Source: Blattamonas nauphoetae (Eukaryota; Preaxostyla; Oxymonadida). From it: a DNA stretch of 64,000 nucleotides. Position 1 is the stretch's first letter; each line of letters begins with the position of its first letter. A program made the position numbers and the translations under genes. The notes beneath the pieces are model-generated. The model did no database searches. It saw only the letters and a list, made by a program, of their open reading frames with translations, and was not told the origin of the DNA. The stretch lies in the NCBI GenBank assembly GCA_033064195.1, contig JARBJD010000249.1, forward strand, positions 1-64,000, written 5' to 3'. Below are positions 12,062 to 21,889 of the stretch, piece after piece.

Positions 12062-13030
12062 ATGACTCAAGAAGAGCAGTTTGGTGAAATCTTTAAGGCG
12101 AGATTGCAGGAGCTTCGCAATTTGGCTGTCCAGGTGTTTACAAGCGGGCTTTCACCCAACTCCGAAGACGCTCAAACATTTCAACAGATGGCGTTGCCAC
12201 CCTACCTCTATCCCATTGCCGGTGCAATTTTCCATCTTTTACGACTATTTCTGGCGACAATTGATTGTGACTTCGGACTGGATAGCCAGGACTGGGAGGG
12301 ACCGATCGGAGGTGCCCTGGTCCCAAATGTAGTCCAGCAGCGAATTTTGACCCCTCAACCGTTTCGTCAAAGGCAGAGTGATGATGTACATACGCCGAAT
12401 ATCGATAATGACGGATCGATGACACCCTGGATCTTCCGGACAACACCGCCTCCAGAACAAGTCGTCTTCCAGCCTGCACCACTTCAACCGCAGATGGGCA
12501 TCGCTCCAACTCAAGCTGGACTTGGAGCAGACCTCGAATATATGCAAGCCAGGGTAGAAGATGTTGCAAGGGAGCTCCCGATCTTCAACTGGGTTGCTCA
12601 GGCTCTTGCGACTCTGAAGGAGGTCCTGAAATTGGCCGAAGGGCTTCAGCTGAATATGGATATCCTTAGCAAATATGTTACAGAACATACACGGGATAGT
12701 GATGGTTTATTGGTAGGCCTTAAACATGAGGCCTTCCACGCGGTCAGGTTAAGTATTGGCCTGTTCATAGCTGTCCGACAAGGCATGCCCTCTGTGCAAG
12801 CATTGGCGTTGATGGGGCTGAAAGCAGCGGAGCTGGTACAACAGGTGGAACTGGCTCGCAAGGTCAATCTCGGTCTTGTCGAGCCGTCAATTGGGGAGGA
12901 TGAGCTGGAACAGGAGAACGTTCGACGGCAGGAAGAGCTCCTCCAACAGGAGATGGAGCAAACGATTCGGGCAAGGGAGACTGCAGAGGCAGTCAGAGAT
13001 GGACCACAATTTCGGTCTTTTCAATGGTGA
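12062..13030 (+). CDS. Gag-like protein of the DIRS-type element
   Basis: This is a 322-residue open frame from the first ATG after the left terminal repeat; the frame also runs upstream through the repeat without an ATG. The N-terminal half is mixed with proline- and glutamine-rich linkers. Residues about 160-270 are helical (LPIFNWVAQALATLKEVLKL, then a segment around AVRLSIGLFIAVRQ). The last ~50 residues are a Glu/Gln/Arg-rich coiled coil. First-gene position, size and helical build fit the Gag-like first gene of DIRS elements. There is no zinc knuckle and no catalytic motif. Base composition is more even and AT-richer repeats are lacking, unlike the serine-rich host gene around it. The identity is inferred from context; an unrelated cargo protein is possible. 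Confidence 0.55.
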   Translation: MTQEEQFGEIFKARLQELRNLAVQVFTSGLSPNSEDAQTFQQMALPPYLYPIAGAIFHLLRLFLATIDCDFGLDSQDWEGPIGGALVPNVVQQRILTPQPFRQRQSDDVHTPNIDNDGSMTPWIFRTTPPPEQVVFQPAPLQPQMGIAPTQAGLGADLEYMQARVEDVARELPIFNWVAQALATLKEVLKLAEGLQLNMDILSKYVTEHTRDSDGLLVGLKHEAFHAVRLSIGLFIAVRQGMPSVQALALMGLKAAELVQQVELARKVNLGLVEPSIGEDELEQENVRRQEELLQQEMEQTIRARETAEAVRDGPQFRSFQW

Positions 13031-13194
13031 ATATGTTTTCAGACAGGAGGATGAAGGGCGGAGCCAGCAGTAATACACAGGAAAGCAGATCAAACACCTC
13101 AATTGCTTCTTAAGTTGGCGTCATCGCCCCAACGATCACATCACAAACCACATCAGACTATCACCAGTCACACATCATAACACAACCATCATCT

Positions 13195-13885
13195 TTGGCA
13201 TCAACGCCACAACATCATCTCAACAGTCAATGCTGGGATGCACTTCACAACATACTGCCCTCTGGCCTCCGAATGGCATCAACGCCGTGGATGGCAGAGG
13301 AGGAAGGTGCGGCCCTCGTTGGAGAGGGATATTGGCCGATGCAATTCAGAATGCCCGTGTTGTAGTAGATATCAGGGGAGAGATAGAAAAGAGGAGTCAT
13401 CGGACATCTCTAGGATGTCGTCAACCACAATAGACACAACAAAGTCAAACCTCATATCACAAACCACAATTTATGGCATCAACGCCACATCTACCATTCA
13501 AAACAAGTGGTTGGATACATTTCATATCATCCTGCCCTCTGACCTTCAAAGGCATCAACGCCGCAGATGGCAGAGGAGAATGTCGCTTCCCTCGTCATAG
13601 AGGGATAATGGTCAACGCAATTGGTACAGAGTATATTGAAGGAGATATCAGGGAATGGAGTTCAGTCTCCATCTTCATTCATTGCGAAAGGCTGTGTCAG
13701 CCACATCATACAAAGTTTTTGCTATGAGTCGACGATGTTGGAGGAACATGGGTCAGCAGGGTTCTTCTCGATCACCCTCCGCCAACTGAAAGGACAGTTT
13801 TTTCCGACATTTCACAACATTGCGTCCTCTCGCCTCCGATTGGCATCGACGTCACAGGTGGCAGAGGAGGATGACAGGAAAGGAA
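13195..13885 (+). repeat. Three degenerate tandem units of about 280 bp inside the element
   Basis: A block with TGCCCTCTGGCCTCC, GGCATCAACGCC and GATGGCAGAGGAG recurs at about 13255, 13530 and 13823. The first two units also share an upstream ATGGCATCAACGCCAC block (13197 and 13473) and a downstream GAGAGGGATA block. No frame is kept between units, so the repeat is probably non-coding. Confidence 0.7.
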
Positions 13886-13904
13886 CTAGTGACAGGTGAA
13901 ACTA

Positions 13905-14480
13905 ACGATGTTTCGCTGTCAGTTGGTTCGTCAGTGAAGCACATTGTTTCGATGAAGTTCAGAGTTTTAGACGATGCGTGGATGGGGTCAGCATTGCTGT
14001 ATCCTTGGTCGGATGCTGAACTGTCGTATGGAGTGGAATACAATGTGACTGAGTTCTCTCAAACAGTCTCGTCGACGACAGCCACTCACTTCTCCGAAGC
14101 CAATCTCGAAAAGATCATGGCAGAACCGCCTCGTCTGACCACTCCGAATCCGTTTGTTGAATATTCGGATCAGGACAAGAAAGGAGTTGTGTCGCTGTCT
14201 GGGATTGGTCTCTCTGAGGAGTACACAGTGAGGATGACTCAGTCGAAAGGATTGTCTGGGACTGAGACGATGAGTGTGTCATTCGATTCGTCTGGGAATG
14301 GAAGAATCAATGGAGTTCTTTATGGCACAGCTGGAGTTGGTGAACTTGGACTGAAATATGTCACGATTTATGAAGTGAGTGGGATGATGAATTCTTCATC
14401 GAAACCAGTTCATTTTGAGTCTGACCTTGTGTTTGAAACGATTGCTGAACTATCGCGTCTAACCAAGGTGAATCAACCCA
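13905..14480 (+). pseudogene. Surface-gene fragment carried inside the DIRS-type element
   Basis: An open frame encodes beta-sandwich sequence such as EPPRLTTPNPFVEYSD and VVSLSGIGLSEEYTVRMTQS. It resembles the AEPARLTTLDD...SLSGIGV stretch of the host gene at about 17820-17920, but is clearly diverged from it. The frame runs on through unrelated sequence to the internal complementary region. It lies wholly between the element's Gag-like gene and its internal complementary region, so it travels with the element. It was probably captured from another family member, because no copy this divergent is needed at the insertion site. Confidence 0.65.
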
Positions 14481-14770
14481 CTGTTGGATTTGTTGGACAT
14501 CGCATGGTTACTGGAGAGTATTCTGTGTCACTGGAGAATATGGCAGACGATGACATCATCGACGGGAACGGACTGGAGACTATCCTTCGTGGATGCAGCA
14601 TGATCCTCGGAATATGGAGTGCCGATATTGGTTTCGGCGTAGAGCAAAGTTGCTCTTGGACTTTCGGGTTTATTTTGACGGAGACGAAGAGGGCAGTGCA
14701 CGATCCAGTTGGAGAACAGGAAAACGGCGAAGAGTCCATCCTCATCAACGAGGTGATGACTCCCAAGACT

Positions 14771-14841
14771 CACTCTTCGTAGCTCGGCTGAATCAGATCA
14801 CTGCAGAGTGATCGAAGATTTAGCAGAGCGAAGAAGAGTGA
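14771..14841 (+). repeat. Internal complementary region of the DIRS-type element
   Basis: 14771-14808 is the reverse complement of the left outer end (11943-11980). 14809-14813 is TGATC. 14814-14841 is the reverse complement of the right outer end (15033-15060). Its complement therefore spells the junction of a circularised element: right end, GATCA, left end. Confidence 0.85.
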
Positions 14842-14991
14842 CCACCCTCCCACCCGACAAGGAATGGTTTCAGTTGATGTGGAGTGTCTTCGCTCTGCCC
14901 TTTGGTTTTTGGTTTTGTTATTCTTTTCGACGTGATTAGACCTTGATTCGGCATGTACTCTTCTCCCTTTTCTATATGAGTCTCCCAAGGG

Positions 14992-15060
14992 TCTAACCCA
15001 TTGTTGTGTTCGACTCACTTCAGAGATTGATCTCACTCTTCTTCGCTCTGCTAAATCTTC
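14992..15060 (+). repeat. Right inverted terminal repeat of the DIRS-type element
   Basis: 14992-15041 is the complement of the left repeat, with no difference that I could see over about 50 bp. The last 19-28 bp are the right-specific extension mirrored in the internal complementary region. GATCA follows at 15061-15065, and host coding sequence continues at once. Confidence 0.85.
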
Positions 15061-16702
15061 GATCATCTGGGAATGTGTCGTCGAATGGAGTGATCTTCAA
15101 CGTGACATCGTCGAAGTGTCTTGTGAACTTCTCGATTGGGTTGAGTGCGAGCAGCTCTGCAGTTGTGTTTGGAGGTCGCTACGATTTGTTGTCAGTTGGA
15201 TCTGGGTCGTCGTCGTTCATTGTGACGACTGGTCTCTTCATCGAAGTTCCTCATCCTCCCCGAATTACATCAATCGCAACTCCGACCGAGATCGACTCGT
15301 CTTCCTTCGTTCTTTCAGTTTCTGGTTCAAATCTTCCTTCTGGGGAGAGATTCACTTTCACTTTGACTTCAGGTCAAACTTTCATAGTTTCCTTCAGCTC
15401 GACCAGTACTGGGACATCAGACAATGTCCCGATTGGAGGCAGTGGTCAGCTGCAGTACAACACACTCTATTTCATCAAATCAGTAATCCGATCTGAATTA
15501 GGGAAAGACGACGAACACATTCTGTTCCCATCAACCCCATTCAAAACGCCACTCGGTCCAACTCTTTCATCGATTTCGTGTGCTTTCGATTCGTCAAGTC
15601 TAGATTTTGTGAAACTGTCGTTCTCGACGACTCGAATGCCTTCGCATGATTTCACGATCGCCGTTGAGGATGTGGACTCGTCATCTGAGATCGTCGAGTT
15701 ATCCATCTCTTCAAGTGCCCTCTCGTCTGGCTTCATTGTCGTGGAAGTCTACAATCAGACAGACACTCTGAAATATGGAACGGACTATCATGTTTCTCAG
15801 ATGTGGAGTGGGAGTGTTGTGGTTGTTGTTGACGATGATCTCTTCACCACGCCAGATGCACCAATCCGAATCACATCAGCTTCTTGCTCGCTTGGAGGAG
15901 ATCAGCAGAAATCAGCATTGGTAACACTGACTGGAGTGAAGTTGGGAGGAGAGAAAGACTTCAATGTAACCGTTCGGAAGATGGATGTATCGATGCCAGT
16001 TGGTGATGAGATTGTGCTGAGTGGAACATTGTCTGGTGCTCCCTCGTCGACATCACATACTCACTCTGTGCTCATCTACGGACCGGCCAACCCTCTCCTC
16101 TCATTCGGAACGACATTTCTGATCACGAGCTTCGATGTTGATGGTGCCATTTCAGTTGTGGATGCTGATGAGACATTCTCTGTTCCTGCTGAACCCGCTC
16201 GAATTGAGGATGCACGATGTTGGCTGAATGGAAAGAAAGACGTGCTGATTGTGGAACTGAGTGGGAGTGCTTTATCGTCATCGGGGCAGACAGTTGTGAT
16301 GTCTGGATCATCTGGGAATGTGTCGTCGAATGGAGTGATCTTCAACGTGACATCGTCGAAGTGTCTTGTGAACTTCTCGATTGGGTTGAGTGCGAGCAGC
16401 TCTGCAGTTGTGTTTGGAGGTCGCTACGATTTGTTGTCAGTTGGATCTGGGTCGTCGTCGTTCATTGTGACGACTGGTCTCTTCATCGAAGTTCCTCATC
16501 CTCCCCGAATCACCTCGATCACCACTCCGACCGAGATCGACTCATCTTCCTTTGTTCTTTCAGTTTCTGGATCGAATCTCCCGTCAGGTCAGACATTCAC
16601 TGCCAAACTCACATCTGGCCACACTTTCGATTTGTTGTTCAGTTCGACAAGTACTGGGACATCAAACAATATCCCAATCGGAGGAAGTGAAGACATTCAA
16701 TA
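15061..16702 (+). pseudogene. Giant surface pseudokinase gene, piece 2: Ig-like repeats
   Basis: The host frame resumes exactly at the GATCA junction in the same frame as piece 1 and continues through the rest of repeat unit 2 and most of unit 3. Each ~416-residue unit has four beta-sandwich modules, opening respectively near IRITSASCSLGG, ARIEDARCWLNGKKDV, PRITSI(T/A)TPTEIDSS and LGPTLSSIS. About 16093-16579 appears identical to 10483-10969, which points to recent unit duplication or gene conversion. The frame is cut again at TA (16701-16702) by a small DNA element. The part is extracellular in the paralogue. Confidence 0.8.
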
Positions 16703-17086
16703 CAGTAGTTGGACAATTTTGATAATTTGGAAACTTTGTTGATCCCATGCGCGTTCTGAAGCCGATTGATGTCCATTCTCAACAGCAACTTCCTTCCACA
16801 AAGTCGAGTCCTCCCATCCACCAACTACTTCCCATCTCGTCATCAGCACGCTCTATCCAAAAAACATCTGATTGAGGGACCAATTCGGTAGGTCTGACAG
16901 TCCAACACATATTCCGGCGTGGGATCAACAGCTGATGGTCTGTCGTTCTCACAGAGAACTCTCAACATCGCGACGAATGGAAGGATCGTACTGTGACATG
17001 ACATGATTTGGAGCTGGAGAAAAGGTTCGCATTTTGTTTGTCTTTTTTCCGGCATTTTCCAATTTCCCAAAATTGTCCAACAATTG
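16703..17086. mobile_element. 384-bp TA-flanked element with inverted ends, inside the surface gene
   Basis: The ends are imperfect inverted repeats of about 30 bp, beginning CAGTAGTTGGACAATTTTG on the left and CAATTGTTGGACAATTTTG on the complement of the right. A TA dinucleotide lies outside each (16701-16702 and 17087-17088). This is the signature of a Tc1/mariner-type non-autonomous element (MITE). No transposase frame was recognised. Removing the element and one TA brings pieces 2 and 3 of the host gene into one frame, so the insertion is clean. Confidence 0.8.
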
Positions 17087-20000
17087 TACAACACACTCCA
17101 TTTCATCAAATCGATCATCCGAAAAGAGATTGGGAAGGACAACGAACACATTCTGTTCCAATCAACCCCATTCAGAACTCCACTGGGTCCAACTCTTTCA
17201 TCGATTTCATGTGCTTTCTCGTCGTCCAGTCCAAACTTTTTGAATCTGACTCTCACAACGCAACGAATGCCCTCAGACGATTTCACACTCACTCTGAACA
17301 CAACTCTGCCACCAAGTGAAACGGTTACACTCATCGTCTCTCCCTCTGACCTCTCCTCTGGCTTCATTCTTGTGGAAGTCTACAATCAGACAGACACTCT
17401 GAAATATGGAACAGAATACTCTGTTGTTGGAATGAGGAGTGGATCAGTTGTCGCAGTTGTCAATGCGCAGCCATTCTCAACTCCGGCTGATCCGATTCGG
17501 ATCACATCAGCTTCTTGCTCTCTCGGAGGAGACCAACAGAAATCAGCATTGGTGACACTGACTGGAGTGAAGTTGGGAGGAGAGAAAGACTTCAATGTGA
17601 CAGTTCGGAAGATAGAAGGTTCGATGCCAGTTGGTGATTCGATTGTGCTGTCTGGGACACTGTCTGGTGTTTCTTCGTCGACATCACATACTCACTCTGT
17701 GCTCATCTACGGAACGACAAAGCCTCTTCTCTCGTTCGGAACCAAATATCTGATCTCGATGTTCGAAGTTGATGGATCGGTTTCTGTTGTTGATTCGGAT
17801 GTGACATTCTCTGTTCCTGCTGAACCTGCTCGTCTGACAACTCTCGATGATAATCTTCAATATCCTTCAGACGAAAAGAGTGTCACGATCTCTCTTTCTG
17901 GGATTGGGGTGGAAGGGAACTACAATCTGACACTCTCTGTGAACTCGAGTGCATCCAACAACGTTACACTAGCAGCTACATTCCATTCAGATGGAAGTGG
18001 AACACTGACTGCTGTTCTGTTCGACTTGTCAGATCCACCGATTGTTGATCTGTCATACAACACGCGATACGAAGTGGTTGATGTGACACAGGACTCAAAT
18101 CCCGTTTTCTTTGAGAGTGGATTGGTCTTCACAACAATGCATGTCCCTTCTCGTCTCCTCTCCATCAGTGTGGGTGATTCTGCGTTTGGAATTGACTTCG
18201 TGGAACTCTCATTCAGTTCGGTTGCTCTTCCAAGCGAATCAACCTTCTCACTGACATTGGAATCTGTGCCCTCTGATGGAACGACACCTCATCAGAAAGT
18301 GGTCATTCTCGAAACAGATCAATCTGGAGAACTCACCGTGCATAAAGCACAACTGTATCCGTTTGAGACAAAAGCAGAAAAGAAGAAGGGACAACTGGAA
18401 TACAACACAAACTACAAAGTGGTGAGCTTCACGAAAGGATCGACATCAATCCATTTTGAAGACAGCTCAACACGAATCCAGACACCAATGGAACCTGCTC
18501 GACTTGTCCATCTCGAAAAGCGTCAGCTCAACTCAGATCGAACTGTGATGATTATGTGGCTGGAAGGTCGGGCACTCGTCACTCGAACAGGAAGGGTCAA
18601 CTTGACCGATGAAAGCACAAGCTGGGAGTCGTTGTCGGATGTGAACATTGAGAACAACACTCTATGCAAAGCCGAGTTCGCAGTTGGAAAGGACGAAACA
18701 TCAACGGAGCTGAAGTTCGGAGAAGAATACACACTGAAAGGAAGCTGGACAGAATTGAGTGGATTTCATGTTGAAGATGGAATCACAGTCGTTGTTCCTC
18801 TTCCTCCAAAAGTCACAAAAATGGAGTTCGTCTTTTCGAACACTCTGCACACAGGCTGTTTTGTGAAACTGACTGGAACAGATCTGATTGTTGGAGACTC
18901 GCTGAATGTCACTCTGAACTCCTCACATTCCTTCATCGCGACAATCACATCAGAAACCGAAGCCAGATCCGCAGAACTGCAAATTGGATGGCCAACAACT
19001 CTCCAACACAAGCAATACACTATCACATCTCTTGAAGCAATGAACGAAGATGATGGAAAAACTCTCTTCGATCCTTTCCTTGGCGACACGACTGGTTCGC
19101 GTGTGGTTGACTTCATCGTTATCGTCGATTCTAGCTCGTCGTCAGAATCGACTGTGTTCTGTGGGGATCACGTTAGACCGTGCTCTTCGATTGAGGATGG
19201 ATGGAAGATTGTGGAAGGGATTGGGATTTCGTCGTTGTCGATTTCGATTCTTCACAACACGACACAGAAAGAGCAGGTGCGAATCCTGTCTCATCATGAA
19301 GTTGTGTTTGAATCTGGGCCGATGACAAAACCGGAACTGTTTGTGTCTCCTTCGTCATCGTCAGAATTGAACGGAGAGGGAATGGTTGAAGTTTCTAGAG
19401 GTCGCCTCTGGATTCACCAAGTTGATGTAGTTGTTTCAGACTCACCTTCACTGATTTTCATTCGAATGGTTGGAGGACAACTGACGATGGAAACATGTTC
19501 GCTCACTGGAATGTCATCCTCTTCAGTGCTGAACGAGCTCGAAGCAAGTACTGATGTGTGCATGTGGGAGAGTGGAATTCTGATGTTGGTGAACAGCAAA
19601 ACCATCATCAAACAGACCGACCTATCACACCTCTCGCAAGGAGCGATCAACATGAAGGGAGGGAACCTGACAATCCGCACGTCTTCATTCGACTCAAACA
19701 ATCCACAAACGTCTTCATTCCCCTCTCTTCGCCACAACATACACTGCTCGGAAGGAGGAGAGATTGAGGTTGGGAGTCTGAGTGGAGGTGATGGCTCCTC
19801 GGACACGCATCCTCATCTGTGGTTGTCGTCTTCAGATTGTTCGTTGAGTGGGGAGGATGTGAATACGACCGCTCCATTCTTCATCCCAACACTCTCTTCA
19901 TCGTCGACCAGCAAGCTGAACAAGACTTCAAAATCATTCCATTTACGATTGATAGGGACAACACTGATTCCTTGCTCTCTCTTTTTGGAAGTGTTCGAAA

Positions 20001-21259
20001 AGCAGAAAGATGGAAAAGAAGGAAAAACGATTCGGATTGGACTTTCAGAAGACTCAACAAAATCTTTCAACGAAACACAGATCGAAATGGGTCTGCCTGT
20101 GTCGTCGATGGCTAGATTCGAGAAGAGTCTGGAATGGAGTGGACGTCTTGTGTATGGGATGAACGAAACGACAGCGTCATTTGTGATTCAGAAGAATTCA
20201 GTGGATCGAGCAGCCCAAGCAGCGAAGGAGAACATGAAGTGGATGATTCCTCTCGTTGTCTCCCTCGTTTTCCTCCTCATCCTCATCGTGATTGTCGTGT
20301 TCGTTTGCTGGCGTCGAAGGCAGAAGAATGAGAAAACAGCGAAAGTGACAGCAATGAAAGAGCTGGATGAGGAAGAAAAAGATCGAATGGAATTGGAACA
20401 GAAAATGGAAGAAACGATCGGTGAGAACAGTGTTGATTATCTGATCAAGTCGCGACAAACAGAGAATGTTCACAGGAACAATCCGAATCTAACATCAACC
20501 TCACTTCCGATGGAAACTCCACAGTTTGTGGAAGTGTTGGGAGAGACAGGCGAAGTAGGAGTGGTGGATTGGATGAAGGCAGAGACACTGTTTGATGTTC
20601 TGCACCGTCCAGAAAAGAAGAGGATGATTGACAAGAAGGAATTGAGTCGTCAGATGACGAAGGGATTGATACGAATTCGGGCCGGACCCAAAACGAGTGG
20701 AATCACAACACACTTTTCTCCTCACTGGGTGATTGTGAACAATAATTTGGTTCAAATTCGATTGGCACCGATTCCTGAAATATCGATAGAAACCGAACCA
20801 GAATCACTGCATGATAAACAGCAGGAGCAGAAGGAAGGAGAACAAGAAGTGTCTTTTTTAGGGGGAAGGCTCTCAGCTGTGAAGAGCGAGACAGCTGAGG
20901 GCCAACGATGGAGAGCACCAGAAGTGTCTCGGTTGGATGGAGAGAAGATTGATGTTGAGTCAGCGTTGGTATTCAGTTTGGGATTGGTTTTGTGGGAGGT
21001 GTGGACGGGAGAAGTGCCTTGGAAAGAGATGGATGATGCGAATGCGTGTCGTCAGAACGAGGGAGGAGTGATTCCGAACATGAAACAAGTTTTGGATCCA
21101 GAAATTCGGAAATTGATCACGAAATGTCTGGCATTGGATCCAAAAGAACGACCGAGCCTTCAAGATGTGTTTGATGGATTGGGTGAGTCAGATGTGAAGA
21201 ATTATGAACAACCGTCACACATTCCCAAAGCGAGTGATGGGGTCGACATCCTCTCTTGA
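17087..21259 (+). pseudogene. Giant surface pseudokinase gene, piece 3: ectodomain end, membrane segment, pseudokinase
   Basis: The host frame continues through the end of repeat unit 3, a diverged fourth set of beta-sandwich modules, and a short second beta-helix-like region (around VFCGDHVRPCSSIEDGWKIV, about 19155). A single membrane helix follows MKWM (about 20234-20310), then a basic stop-transfer WRRRQK. The cytoplasmic part (about 20500-21230) is kinase-like. It has RWRAPE (activation-segment end, about 20905), FSLGLVLWEVWTGEVPW (helix F region) and a DPKERPSLQDV C-lobe end. No glycine loop, VAIK lysine, HRD or DFG can be found, so it should be a pseudokinase. The stop is TGA. This 3' part is undamaged, but it is separated from the 5' part by the two insertions. 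Confidence 0.8.
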
Positions 21260-21889
21260 TTTTGCCTCTCTTTTTAAGATATTTATCAGCCAATCTTCGT
21301 TTCCTCGTCTTAACACTTCCTCATTCTGTCATCTTTTGTATTTTTGTCATTTTTTGATGTACACTGTCGACATCATCATCTGTTTCACCCGATCGCTCAT
21401 TTTTCGTCACTCACCATATTTTTTTTCGACTTGTCATTTCAACCTGGACAATGCCGATCTATCACAACATCCCCACTTTAACAACAGCTCCACTCGACAC
21501 TCTCCACTTCACATTTGATTCGAGATGTGTTGTGTGGATCATTTTTGTTGGATGATTGTGTCGACTTTCTTCGTTTCTTCACTCTTTCTTCTCTCTCGAC
21601 GTCATCTTCATGATGAATGAGGACTCGTTCCTGTTGTTTGTCAATCTTTTTCGCTTTTGTTTGTTCGATTTGCTGTTGTTTGATTCGCCAAACACATCGA
21701 GGCGCTGCCATCGCTGTAGCTGTCACAACCCACCACATATCATCGATTATCATCACCCATCTTTTCATTGTCGCTCAACCCCTTTTTCAAAAATGGACCA
21801 AAACTGCGAAATAATGTCAGGGCGAGGCGAAAAAAAAGAAAAAAAGATGAAAGATCCATAAAGTGCAAAAATCAAAGGAGAGAAACAAC
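21260..21889. other. 3' flank of the surface gene, with a block shared with the paralogue's 3' flank
   Basis: After the TGA comes a T-rich stretch. About 21500-21760 then matches, in the same orientation relative to the upstream gene, the block downstream of the 42171-48866 paralogue (about 41660-41960). On the minus strand the best-matched 96 bp align without gaps and translate as T-TAM-APR...QTK-KK, so a small converging coding exon is possible. A poly(A)-like run precedes 21850. Confidence 0.5.

Larger units (their letters stand above)
11943..15060 (+). mobile_element. DIRS-type (tyrosine-recombinase) retroelement, incomplete
   Basis: The ends carry inverted terminal repeats: 11972-12022 matches the complement of about 14992-15041 over some 50 bp. 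Each end also has its own outer extension, 11943-11971 on the left and 15042-15060 on the right. An internal complementary region at 14771-14841 is the complement of the left outer end, then a TGATC spacer, then the complement of the right outer end. This arrangement is diagnostic of DIRS-family elements. The pentamer GATCA lies at both junctions. Only a Gag-like gene is recognisable; no polymerase or recombinase gene was seen, so it does not look whole and would depend on relatives. The near-identical terminal repeats and undisturbed host sequence at both junctions suggest a recent insertion. Confidence 0.82.

Noticed and set aside
15006-15060. Host piece 2 starting at 15006
   Set aside because: Those codons belong to the right terminal repeat of the retroelement; host sequence starts at 15061.
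11938-15065. GATCA as an ordinary 5-bp target-site duplication
   Set aside because: The same pentamer is built into the internal complementary region, as expected for a recombinase overlap; staggered-cut duplication would not explain that.
17003-17086. Host piece 3 starting at 17003
   Set aside because: The first residues come from the 384-bp element; host sequence resumes at 17087.
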